Shown here in pieces: positions 1-7,421 of a stretch of 17,598 bases of DNA (the stretch's first letter is position 1; each line of letters starts with the position of its first letter). The notes under the pieces were generated by a model that was not told where the DNA came from, ran no database searches, and saw only the letters and a list, made by a program, of their open reading frames with translations. The stretch is from the NCBI GenBank assembly GCA_048883105.1, contig JBHLQY010000053.1:1-17598 (forward strand). Reading direction: 5' to 3'. Source of the DNA: LW40-45 sp048883105 (GTDB taxonomy: Archaea; Asgardarchaeota; Lokiarchaeia; Sigyniarchaeales; SOKP01). Position numbers and translations under genes: made by a program.

Positions 1-74
1 TAATTAAATATCATATAGAAGGTTAATAAAATTTAGATAAATCACCAATTTATTTAGAACACCGATTATTAATA

Positions 75-1154
75 ATGAAAAATCTTGTTATATTAGGTTT
101 AGATATCGGTGGAGCTAATACAAAGGCAGCTCTGGTAAAGTTTAAAAATTCAGAAATTTCAGAATCATTTTCATATATTGAATCTTTTCCATTTTGGGAA
201 AAAAATATTGATGAAATTCCTAAAATGTTTAAAAAGATTATATCTATTTTAGTAGACAAACATTTAAAATTAAAATTTATTGATTATATCGCAGTTACTA
301 TTACCGCAGAGCTTTCAGATGCATTTCAAACTAAGCGTGAAGGCATTTTAACAATTATAAGTGCGTTGGATAAGGTTTTTGATAAAAAGAAGATGTTTTT
401 TATTAATAATTCTGGAAAATTTTTAGATTATACATGCGCAAAATCCGATTTTTCCACTATCGCAGCAGCAAACTGGGTATCTACTTCCCTATATTTAGGA
501 CAATTTATATCTCGTTGTATTTTAATTGATGCTGGTTCAACAACTATCGATATTATTCCTATAATTAACTCAATTCCCGTTGCTAAAGGTAAAAATGATA
601 TCTCAAGAATGGTGAATCACGAATTAATATATACTGGTGGTTTAAGAGCAACTATACCATCAATAACGCATTTTGTACCTTATAAAGGTAAATTAATTCG
701 AATTTCTTTTGAAAAATTTGCTTTAGTGTCGGATGTCCATCTAATATTAAACAATATCTCTAAAAGTGAATATATTAACGATACAGCAGATAATCGATCG
801 AAATCCATTGAAGATTGTTATGCTAGATTAGCTAGAATTATATGTATGGATATTGAAACTATTTCTGAAGAAGAATTAAATGAAATTGCAGAATATATTT
901 ATAAACAGCAATTAAAGCTCATATCAAGTGAATTACAAGAATTTATGAAACCTCTTATTACAAAATATCCTGAATTTAAAGAAAATCCATTATTTGTAAT
1001 TACTGGTTTATCAGCAGATTTCTTAGTTAAAAATGTATTAGAGTCACTTGGATATAATAACATCAAGAATTACGAAGATATTACAAAAGTTCCAGACCGT
1101 ATTAGTTCTTCAGCTTTTGCAGTGGCGGGTGCTTTTTATTTTCAGTCTAAATAA
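75..1154 (+). CDS. mfnF: MfnF-like methanofuran biosynthesis condensing enzyme (hydantoinase/ASKHA fold)
   Basis: This 359-residue protein belongs to the hydantoinase/oxoprolinase-like family with an actin-type ATPase fold. In methanogens and H4MPT-using methylotrophs the family includes MfnF, which joins the aminomethylfuran diphosphate to gamma-glutamyltyramine in methanofuran synthesis. The N-terminus carries a phosphate-1 loop, LGLDIGGANTKAA (about residues 7-19). A second phosphate-binding stretch, LIDAGSTTIDI, lies near residue 150. A late TGLSADFL segment is near residue 315. The length fits the family. The ATG at 75 is the first good start and places the nucleotide loop where it belongs. 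The amino-acid kinase MfnE follows after 18 bases in the same direction, and that pairing is what makes MfnF better than a generic hydantoinase call. Bases 1-74 hold no gene and only AT-rich promoter-like sequence. The exact reaction is inferred from family and neighbour. Confidence 0.8.
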   Translation: MKNLVILGLDIGGANTKAALVKFKNSEISESFSYIESFPFWEKNIDEIPKMFKKIISILVDKHLKLKFIDYIAVTITAELSDAFQTKREGILTIISALDKVFDKKKMFFINNSGKFLDYTCAKSDFSTIAAANWVSTSLYLGQFISRCILIDAGSTTIDIIPIINSIPVAKGKNDISRMVNHELIYTGGLRATIPSITHFVPYKGKLIRISFEKFALVSDVHLILNNISKSEYINDTADNRSKSIEDCYARLARIICMDIETISEEELNEIAEYIYKQQLKLISSELQEFMKPLITKYPEFKENPLFVITGLSADFLVKNVLESLGYNNIKNYEDITKVPDRISSSAFAVAGAFYFQSK

Positions 1155-1172
1155 GAAAATTATGGTACTATT

Positions 1173-1895
1173 ATGGGAAATATAATTGTTAAAATCGGAG
1201 GAAAAATACTAGAGGATTCTAAAAGTCTTGAATCTACAATATTTCAATTTAAAGAGCTTTTATTTGAAAAAAAAATTATAAATAATATAGTGATTATCCC
1301 TGGAGGAGGCTCATATGCGAATTTAATTAGAGCAATTGATAAAGATTTAAATATTGGGGATGATCTAGCACATTGGATGGCAATTTTTACTATGGATTTT
1401 AATGGTATTAAAATAATTAAAAAATTTCCAGAGATTAAGTGGTTTAAAGACTTTAATGCGTTAGAAGAATCATTAATGGGGCGCAGTATTTCATTATTTT
1501 TACCATACGATTATTTGATTAAAGTTGATGAATTGCCTCATTCTTGGGACGTGACCTCTGATTCAATTGCTGTATTTCTCGCATCTAAATTAGGATTAAA
1601 CTGTTGTATTTTAATTAAAGATGTGAATGGTATTGTAAACGATCAGAATCAACTAATTAAAGAAATCACTGTTAATGAATATAAAAACATGAAAAAAGCA
1701 AATAGATTATTAAAAAAAGAAATTAATTCATATAAGGAATCTCAGCCCATTGATACTTATTCCTTAGACTTAATTGAAAAATACAAAGTCTCTTGTATTA
1801 TTTTAAACGGTAAAACAGAAAAACAAACAATCATAGATTTTTTTAATAATGCTGAGAGAGAGCATTCTCTTCATACAAAAATCAATTTTAGTTAG
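1173..1895 (+). CDS. mfnE: MfnE-like amino-acid-kinase-family kinase of methanofuran biosynthesis
   Basis: This 240-residue protein has the amino-acid kinase fold. MfnE phosphorylates aminomethylfuran methyl phosphate to the diphosphate that MfnF then uses. Visible landmarks are the N-terminal VKIGGKIL (residues 6-13), the glycine loop IIPGGGSYANL (41-51), the segment HSWDVTSDSIAVFLASKLG starting near residue 122, and LIKDVNGI, a typical nucleotide-site strand. The end of the protein, with HTKI close to the C-terminus, resembles what I recall of archaeal MfnE proteins. It starts 18 bases after the mfnF stop, so the two are probably co-transcribed. Other amino-acid kinases (carbamate, glutamate, isopentenyl phosphate kinases) are alternatives, but the short length and the mfnF neighbour argue for MfnE. 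Confidence 0.82.
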   Translation: MGNIIVKIGGKILEDSKSLESTIFQFKELLFEKKIINNIVIIPGGGSYANLIRAIDKDLNIGDDLAHWMAIFTMDFNGIKIIKKFPEIKWFKDFNALEESLMGRSISLFLPYDYLIKVDELPHSWDVTSDSIAVFLASKLGLNCCILIKDVNGIVNDQNQLIKEITVNEYKNMKKANRLLKKEINSYKESQPIDTYSLDLIEKYKVSCIILNGKTEKQTIIDFFNNAEREHSLHTKINFS

Positions 1896-1921
1896 CTTTT
1901 TAGTTATTTAACTTATATTCT

Positions 1922-1938
1922 GTTTTTAATACTTTTTT
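1922..1938 (+). terminator. poly-T terminator after mfnFE
   Basis: Two T-runs, at 1922-1927 and 1933-1938, lie about 30 bases past the mfnE stop, before the next promoter-like element. Archaeal RNA polymerase commonly terminates at such tracts without a hairpin. In sequence this AT-rich the call is suggestive only. Confidence 0.4.
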
Positions 1939-1983
1939 ATTGAAAATAAAAGCAATTAAAGTTTTAATTGAATCAAAAACAAA

Positions 1984-1995
1984 ATTAAATATAAT
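1984..1995 (+). promoter_or_regulatory. candidate TATA box for the MaoC-like pair
   Basis: An AT-only stretch, TTAAATATAATA, is centred about 47 bases before the ATG at 2037. That would put the transcription start near 2016 and leave a 5' leader of about 20 bases containing GTGA, a weak ribosome-binding match. The AT background makes this tentative. Confidence 0.35.
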
Positions 1996-2036
1996 ATTCA
2001 TAAAAAACTTTACTTAAAGTCTAAAGTGAAAATAAA

Positions 2037-2537
2037 ATGGATGATGATCAAATAAAGAAAAATGCGGATTTTTTAATTAAAAATCTTGCTGGTATGGAGG
2101 TCCCGGGATCGGCAACTGTTAATGTCAGATATAAAAATCTAGTCAGTTTTGCGCAGGTATATGGAATAACAGATCCCAAATATGTTGGATCCGAGGAGCA
2201 AGGAATAATTGCATGTCACGCATTCGCTAATCATTTCACCATAAAAGCATTATATAAATTGCTACTAGGAATGAAATTAGAACAAGACGGTGAAATGCGC
2301 CCTTTCTTATTAAATCCTGGTAAATTATTACATGCAGGTCAAGAATATGATTGGAATGGATGTGTCGATGTTAAACCTGGAGACAAATTGAAAGTAACCG
2401 CAAAATGGGGCAAAGTTTGGGTAGTCGAAAAAAATATGGTTCTTTTCGCAGAATTATTAGTAGAAGTGAAAAATCAAAATAGTGAATTAGCTTGTAAACC
2501 ACTAGTTACCGCAGCCGTTAGGCCAGGAGGATATTAA
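2037..2537 (+). CDS. MaoC-like hydratase subunit, FAS1-type dehydratase N-terminal-like
   Basis: This 166-residue protein resembles the N-terminal hot-dog half of MaoC/FAS1-type (R)-enoyl-CoA hydratases. The pattern is an opening with NVRYKNLVSFAQVYGITDPKYV (split by loops in the family), a central HAFANHFTIKALYKLL helix, then LLHAGQEYDWNGCVDVKPGDKL, which matches the family's 'LHGEQEF...PVRPGDTL' style. This half usually lacks the catalytic Asp/His pair and contributes to the acyl pocket, while the partner subunit carries the active site. The partner gene begins 17 bases downstream. Substrate is unknown. Fatty or hydroxyacyl-CoA or a polyketide-like intermediate is possible. The family call is fairly secure, and the heterodimer is inferred from the gene pair. 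Confidence 0.7.
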   Translation: MDDDQIKKNADFLIKNLAGMEVPGSATVNVRYKNLVSFAQVYGITDPKYVGSEEQGIIACHAFANHFTIKALYKLLLGMKLEQDGEMRPFLLNPGKLLHAGQEYDWNGCVDVKPGDKLKVTAKWGKVWVVEKNMVLFAELLVEVKNQNSELACKPLVTAAVRPGGY

Positions 2538-2539
2538 TT

Positions 2540-2547
2540 GGAGGTGA
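2540..2547 (+). promoter_or_regulatory. strong Shine-Dalgarno site for the second MaoC gene
   Basis: GGAGGTGA is a near-perfect complement to the archaeal 16S 3' end and lies 7 bases before the ATG at 2555. It excludes the out-of-frame ATG at 2548, which opens only a short frame. It also shows that this archaeon uses leadered, ribosome-site-dependent initiation inside operons. Confidence 0.75.
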
Positions 2548-2554
2548 ATGAGAA

Positions 2555-3103
2555 ATGGTAAAAATTTCAGATCTTAAGGTTGGAGATGTTGTAAAAAGTG
2601 AATTTGATGGAATTACGCGCGATTTATTAAAAATGTATGCTAAAGCTTCTGGAGATACAAATCCCATTCATACAAACGATGCAATAGCCGAAAAAGCTGG
2701 TTTAAAAGGGATTATAGCACATGGGCTCTTTAGTTTTGGATTTATAACAAAATTATTCGAAGATTGGCTAGAACAGGAAAAATTTGGCAAACTTATTGAT
2801 ATTTCAGTTGAGATGAGAGGGATGGTTCGATGTGGAGATTTGCTTGTCACTGAAGCTAAAATTACAAAAATTGAAGGGAAAAGGATATATTTTGATGTAA
2901 ATCAAACAACCATTACAAATGTAGATATTAAGGATAAAGATGGAAATATTGTAAAACAATTTGAGGCTGGAGAGCGTGGCTATATCACAGAAAAAGACAT
3001 TTCACAAAATCTTGTTAAAACGAAGGAAGTTAATGAGGGGATTTTAACTTATCGAGAAAGAGTTGCAACACCCGGAACCGCTATTGTTGAATTAAACGAA
3101 TGA
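2555..3103 (+). CDS. MaoC-family (R)-specific enoyl-CoA hydratase subunit
   Basis: This 182-residue hot-dog-fold protein has the hydratase-2 signature: ASGDTNPIHTND (residues 31-42) with D34 and H39 in the catalytic Asp-x4-His spacing. GIIAHGLFSFGFI (52-64) follows, where the HG segment shapes the active site. The family adds water across trans-2-enoyl-CoA, or performs the reverse dehydration. The C-terminal part beyond about residue 110 is longer than the minimal MaoC domain and includes a beta-rich stretch, which agrees with a two-subunit enzyme formed with the preceding gene. The gene ends in TGA at 3101-3103, so UGA is an ordinary stop codon in this genome. That matters for the selD reading further on. 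Pathway and substrate cannot be told from the sequence. Confidence 0.8.
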   Translation: MVKISDLKVGDVVKSEFDGITRDLLKMYAKASGDTNPIHTNDAIAEKAGLKGIIAHGLFSFGFITKLFEDWLEQEKFGKLIDISVEMRGMVRCGDLLVTEAKITKIEGKRIYFDVNQTTITNVDIKDKDGNIVKQFEAGERGYITEKDISQNLVKTKEVNEGILTYRERVATPGTAIVELNE

Positions 3104-3130
3104 TTTTTTAATTACAATATTCTTATTAAT

Positions 3131-3149
3131 TCTTTTTTTATTTTTTTTT
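3131..3149 (+). terminator. long poly-T terminator after the MaoC-like pair
   Basis: A pyrimidine tract with T7 (3133-3139) and T9 (3141-3149) separated by one A lies about 30 bases after the stop at 3103. It is among the longest T-tracts in the window and is a good candidate for archaeal intrinsic termination. Confidence 0.6.
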
Positions 3150-3179
3150 CTCAATTATCATCAATTTTAATAGAAGATA

Positions 3180-3187
3180 TTTATATG
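3180..3187 (+). promoter_or_regulatory. candidate TATA box for the HEAT-repeat gene
   Basis: TTTATATG sits 49 bases before the GTG start at 3236, implying transcription from about 3210. It follows directly after the poly-T terminator of the previous operon, which supports a separate transcript. Tentative because of base composition. Confidence 0.35.
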
Positions 3188-3235
3188 TTTTTATCGAAAA
3201 TATCTTTGAAATAATAATTTTTTAAAATACTAATA

Positions 3236-6181
3236 GTGCTAAAATCATTGACAACATTAACCTTTGATATAAAAAAAATTGAAAAATTAATTTCTAACGG
3301 CAACCATGAAAGAGCTGCGCAAGAAATCTTCGAAATAATAGAAAAATCTACTAATAAAGAATTAATCTATAAAAGTCTAAATCTTCTAAATCTAATTTGT
3401 GATAAAACCCCTTCAATTTCGTTGAAAACCATTAAGAATATTGAAAAATTTATTACCGATTCTAATTCTTGGATTAGACTAGTATCTTTAGAGATATTAT
3501 ATCAGATTTCTATGTTTCGACCTAATTTATTGATTGATTTAATTGATAAGATCCGAGCACGGTTATTTGATCACGATCCCTCTGTAAGAAGAATGAGTAT
3601 TAAAATAATGGGAACTTTAATCTTATCTCTGCACATAGATTTGGACGAACTTCAAGACTTAATTGAAGAGTTTACAGGAAAATTAATGGATAATGATTGG
3701 AAAGTTAAATTTCAAGTTATAAAAATTATTAAAAAGCTTTTAAACCAAGATTATACAAAAATTAGAGATCTTGAACCTTTACTATCAATGGTTATAGTCA
3801 ATCTGAGAGATGAAGACGACGATGTTGCAAGAGCAGCGGCAGATTTGCTAAAATTATTGGGTAATTATTTTCTCTCCAAGGAAAAAATCTTTTATATTTT
3901 GTTGAATCTTCTTTATAACGAAAAACCTAGGGTTAAAGAACTAATTATTTGGTTATTCGGAGAAATTGGTAAAGAAAAATCTTCTGAAATAATTCCAATC
4001 ATCCCTAAATTAATTAATCTTCTAAAGGAACACGATTATAGAATTCATTTGAAAGTAATTGATGCTTTAGTTAGTATAGCTGAAAATAATTTTGATCAAA
4101 TATTTTGTAACTTAATAGATTCTTTAGATACAAGTAATCATGAATATCGTAATAATTTAATTAATGCTTTTTATGCTCTCAGCCAAAAAAATATTTCTAT
4201 CATTTTTCCTTACTTATTTGAAGAAATTGAGAGCCCTTCTGAAAATATTCGTGAAGGAACAGCCTTAGTCTTCAAAAGATTATTTGAAGAATATCATATA
4301 GAAATAGAAAATGAAATTACTAAAATCTTATACCATTTAGAATCAAAATATTGGAGAGAAAGAAAAAATACTATAATCTTATTACAAAACATTTGTTTTA
4401 TCTTAAAAAATCAGGAATTAGCTGTCTGGATTTCTATTGAATTGAATAGAGCCCTACAAAACGAAGTTGATTCAGATATTAAGGAAGAAATAAGATTTAC
4501 AATAAATAAAATTAAATCTACCTTTAAAGACATTGATAAAAAAATCCAAAAGACGAAAAATCAGTTAAATTTATTAAATAAAGAAATCAATGAATTTCAA
4601 AAAATTCCTGCTGAATTTAGAAAAAAGTTAAATTCCTATATAAAAGATTATAAATTTAACGATACGGAAATACGCTTGGACAAGGAATACAATAAAATTC
4701 TAAAAAAGATTAACAAATTTCATAATAAAATAAATAATTTTGAATATAAGAGGCTAGCATTTGATTTAATAGAAGAATGGGAAGAGACAAAGTTTCAAAT
4801 AATCGACGAGTTAAGTATTATAAAAGGTTTTATCTCCAAGATATATGAGGATAAAAAATTAGAATTTATGTCTAATTTAAAAGTGAAAATTCAAGTACTT
4901 GTTGATAGAATCAATGTTTTAAAAGCACAATTTGAATATATTAAGGACTATAATTTTAATGATAATTTAGAAATATTGATGCGCGATTTCAGTAGAGAAG
5001 ACGAGACTTTGGAAGAAAAATTCGCAAATATAACCCAAATAAGAAAAAACTTATTTAAATTGGATCTAGACATACGAGAACTATTGATTCACAATGTAGA
5101 GTTTAATGATATTTTCAAGGAACTCATAACAAAATGGGTAAAAGTTAAAATTGAAATTCAAGAATATTTAATCAATCTTGATAATCAAATTAAATTACTA
5201 AAAGAACAGATTGCTATTACCTATCCTCAAATTGAAGATTCAACAAAAGTTTCTAAAACTCTTGATGGATTAACTAATGAACTTGCTTTTCAACTCCTTC
5301 AAGGTCATATCCAATCAGTTATAGCTCAAGGTATAGAAGTTTTCAAAAAATTTAACGATAAATTTGAAAAATATAATTCAAAGCTAGAACTTTTCATCAA
5401 GAAAAAAGAATTCGACAATGTTAAGAAATTAATAGATATGAAATCCACACAAATTCAAACATTTATCTCTGAGACTGAACATCAAATTGATAATTTAATT
5501 GGAAAGGAAAAAATTTCTGAAGATAATAGAAACGTATTTAATTTATTTATCAGGCCTTACATAGACAAATGGAACGCTTCTAAAGAATTACTTATTAATA
5601 AATTAAAACATTTTAATAAAAAATATGAGGAAAAGCTCTATCTAAATCAATTCAAGCATTATTTAAAGCTAATGAATCCAATCAAACTTGATTTACTCTC
5701 ATCTTATATTGGATTGGAAAAAGAACAATTAAAGGATCTAACTCTAAAATTTATTAATAAGAATAAGCTAAATGTTAAAATATTGAATAATTATCTATAT
5801 TCACAAAAAATTGAATCCATTATTACTGACGACAAAAATCTTCTCTTTTTTAAAAATGTTAAAACAATTGGCAATAAAATATATTTATATTTTAAGTTAA
5901 ATAATCCATCAAATTTAGATTTTAAAGATTTACAGATTTCCTTAAAAATCCCTACATATCTTAAGTTCTTGAAAAAAGAGAGCTTTCCTAAACACCTTCA
6001 TATAAGTGAGTTAAAAACAGGAAATGTGTTTAAATTCAATTACGTATTAAAGATAGACAAGAATATTAACAGAAATTTGGCCGATCCGAGTGCTGATGAA
6101 ATTTCAATCAATCTTTATTATAAGGGTCCGTTTGACATACCAAAAAAAACAACAAAAAAAATTAACCTTCTTCTTCCTTAG
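3236..6181 (+). CDS. Large HEAT-repeat / coiled-coil protein with C-terminal beta domain
   Basis: This 981-residue protein has three parts. Residues about 30-430 are helical repeats of HEAT type, with recurring turns such as DHDPSVRRMSIKIMG (near 113), DNDWKVKFQVIKII (near 152), DEDDDVARAAADLLKLLG (near 192) and EHDYRIHLKVIDAL (near 265). Residues about 430-860 are charged, Lys/Glu/Leu-rich and helical, most likely coiled coil. Residues about 869-981 look all-beta (KIYLYFKLNNPSNLDF, LQISLKIPTYL, FKFNYVLKI) and resemble an immunoglobulin-like or appendage domain. There is no signal peptide or membrane segment. The start is GTG at 3236, as no ATG lies near the N-terminus. Function is unknown. 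A scaffold, condensin-HEAT-like or coat/adaptin-like role is possible. The domain order is seen, the role is not. Confidence 0.6.
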   Translation: MLKSLTTLTFDIKKIEKLISNGNHERAAQEIFEIIEKSTNKELIYKSLNLLNLICDKTPSISLKTIKNIEKFITDSNSWIRLVSLEILYQISMFRPNLLIDLIDKIRARLFDHDPSVRRMSIKIMGTLILSLHIDLDELQDLIEEFTGKLMDNDWKVKFQVIKIIKKLLNQDYTKIRDLEPLLSMVIVNLRDEDDDVARAAADLLKLLGNYFLSKEKIFYILLNLLYNEKPRVKELIIWLFGEIGKEKSSEIIPIIPKLINLLKEHDYRIHLKVIDALVSIAENNFDQIFCNLIDSLDTSNHEYRNNLINAFYALSQKNISIIFPYLFEEIESPSENIREGTALVFKRLFEEYHIEIENEITKILYHLESKYWRERKNTIILLQNICFILKNQELAVWISIELNRALQNEVDSDIKEEIRFTINKIKSTFKDIDKKIQKTKNQLNLLNKEINEFQKIPAEFRKKLNSYIKDYKFNDTEIRLDKEYNKILKKINKFHNKINNFEYKRLAFDLIEEWEETKFQIIDELSIIKGFISKIYEDKKLEFMSNLKVKIQVLVDRINVLKAQFEYIKDYNFNDNLEILMRDFSREDETLEEKFANITQIRKNLFKLDLDIRELLIHNVEFNDIFKELITKWVKVKIEIQEYLINLDNQIKLLKEQIAITYPQIEDSTKVSKTLDGLTNELAFQLLQGHIQSVIAQGIEVFKKFNDKFEKYNSKLELFIKKKEFDNVKKLIDMKSTQIQTFISETEHQIDNLIGKEKISEDNRNVFNLFIRPYIDKWNASKELLINKLKHFNKKYEEKLYLNQFKHYLKLMNPIKLDLLSSYIGLEKEQLKDLTLKFINKNKLNVKILNNYLYSQKIESIITDDKNLLFFKNVKTIGNKIYLYFKLNNPSNLDFKDLQISLKIPTYLKFLKKESFPKHLHISELKTGNVFKFNYVLKIDKNINRNLADPSADEISINLYYKGPFDIPKKTTKKINLLLP

Positions 6182-6287
6182 AAAAAAATCCTTTTATTTT
6201 TGAAAATTAATCTAAATATATAAGAATTTTATAGATTATTATACATGAAAAAATTAATGAATTAAAAAATTATCTTTGAGGTGTTTA

Positions 6288-7313
6288 ATGGAAAAATATC
6301 GGTTAACAAAACAGGTAAAGATATTTGGATGATCATGTAAACTTGGAAGCAGTAGACTAAACGAACTATTGAAGAATGTTGGATTACGAAAAAATGGGGA
6401 TATAGAAGATGCAGCAATTATACCGATACCTAATAGCGATATGGTTCAGATAAAAAGCCTTGATATTTTCACGCCCATTGTAGATGAACCAAAAATAATG
6501 GGAGAAATAACAGCTTGCAACGTTACTAATGATTTGTTTGCAATGAACGTTCTTGAAATCTCAGGAATGCTCGCTTTTCTCGCAATTAAAACAGATACAC
6601 CTTTAGAAATTGCCGAAGGTATATTAGAAGGAATAAAATATTTCATGGAAAGAAAAATTAATTCTAAAGTAGTTGGGGGTCACACAATTTATAGTGAATG
6701 GCCTCTAATGGGTGGAGAAGCGAGTGGATTCCTTAATCAGGATAAAGTGATTAGAAAAATTGGCGCAAAGAAAGGAGATAAATTAATTCTTACAAAACCT
6801 ATAGGATTACAGGCGATTTCAGCAGCATATAGACTTTTAAAAGACATGCCTGAGATGTTAGAACAATATTCCTTAAATGAGCTCAAGAATTCAATCGATC
6901 TAGCAATAGAAATGATGACTACTCCAAGTCAAGATGTAATTAAAACAATACATTCATACAAAGATTTTTCGTTTGTTCATGCAATGACAGATATTTCTGG
7001 ATTTGGTCTTGCAGGCCATCTGCAAGAAATGCTTCAAAGTTCAGAATTATCTGCAATTATTGAAACTATACCATCTATAAAATTTTCTAAGGAACTCTCT
7101 GACGAGTTAGGCTACGATATTGAAGGTTGCTTGTGTGCTGAAACTGCGGGAGGTATGTTAATAGCTGTGGATCAAAATAATGTCGAAGAATTTTCTAATG
7201 CATTAAATAGTAATGGTAATACCAATTGGATTATCGGAAAAATTGATAAGATACAACCTAAGCTTGTAAAAGTTTCAGAAAAAGTCGAATATCTTGAAAT
7301 TACGAAAATTTAA
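6288..7313 (+). CDS. selD: Selenophosphate synthetase SelD, selenocysteine-containing (in-frame UGA)
   Basis: SelD makes selenophosphate from selenide and ATP, the selenium donor for selenocysteine synthesis. The frame opens at ATG 6288, after GAGGTG at 6278-6283, and reads through one TGA at 6330-6332 to a TAA at 7311-7313, giving 341 residues. The N-terminus reads IFG-U-SCKLG with U15, C17 and K18. This is exactly the Cys/Sec-x-Cys-Lys active-site motif of SelD (Cys17 and Lys20 in E. coli). Downstream are the ATP and metal-binding stretches DIEDAAIIPI, FTPIVDEP, TNDLFAMNV and VGGHTI, and a Gly-rich C-terminal lobe, all intact to a normal SelD length. Starting after the TGA would delete the catalytic residues. 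The UGA is therefore best read as selenocysteine, not as a nonsense mutation. A SECIS-like RNA follows directly. Whether the organism carries SelB, PSTK, SecS and tRNA-Sec cannot be seen here. Confidence 0.93.
6330..6332 (+). other. UGA selenocysteine codon of selD (residue 15)
   Basis: The TGA falls at the catalytic Cys/Sec position of SelD, two residues before C17 and three before the catalytic Lys18. The frame is open and SelD-like on both sides: MEKYRLTKQVKIFG before it and SCKLGSSRLNELL after it. A random stop mutation would rarely hit this exact codon. Elsewhere in the window TGA ends a gene normally (3101-3103), so recoding must depend on local context. Confidence 0.9.
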
Positions 7314-7383
7314 CTCCTTATAGTATGAATCTTATGTAAAAATGTTAGACATAAGATGACTCACCTTGCGATGGTTTATGGAG
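7314..7383 (+). promoter_or_regulatory. Candidate SECIS element in the selD 3' UTR, eukaryote-like core
   Basis: Eleven bases after the selD stop there is a perfect 9-bp helix: ATCTTATGT (7329-7337) with ACATAAGAT (7349-7357). The 11-base apical loop (7338-7348) opens with a run of A. Directly below the helix are ATGA (7325-7328) on the 5' side and GAC (7358-7360) on the 3' side. These can form tandem sheared pairs G7327-A7359 and A7328-G7358, with G7323-C7360 and A7322-U7361 beneath and a three-base bulge (7324-7326), that is a kink-turn like the SECIS quartet bound by SBP2/L7Ae-type proteins. CUCC (7314-7317) can pair with GGAG (7380-7383) as a basal clamp. Eukaryotic SECIS share the AUGA/GA core and loop adenines, and Lokiarchaeal SECIS elements of this type have been described. 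The pairing was worked out by eye. Confidence 0.75.
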
Positions 7384-7421
7384 GATAAAACAAAAGGAAA
7401 TTATTAATTATTTATAACCAA

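Noticed and set aside
2668..2850. Antisense open frame of 60 codons inside the second MaoC gene
   Set aside because: It lies wholly within a well-supported gene on the other strand and has no recognisable protein pattern.
6330..6332. TGA as a nonsense mutation making selD a pseudogene
   Set aside because: It falls on the exact catalytic Cys/Sec codon, the rest of the frame is intact, and a SECIS-like RNA follows the stop.
6369..7313. A shorter selD starting after the in-frame TGA
   Set aside because: It would lack the U-C-K active site and begin mid-domain. The ATG at 6288 has a Shine-Dalgarno site, and the codons before the TGA match the SelD N-terminus.
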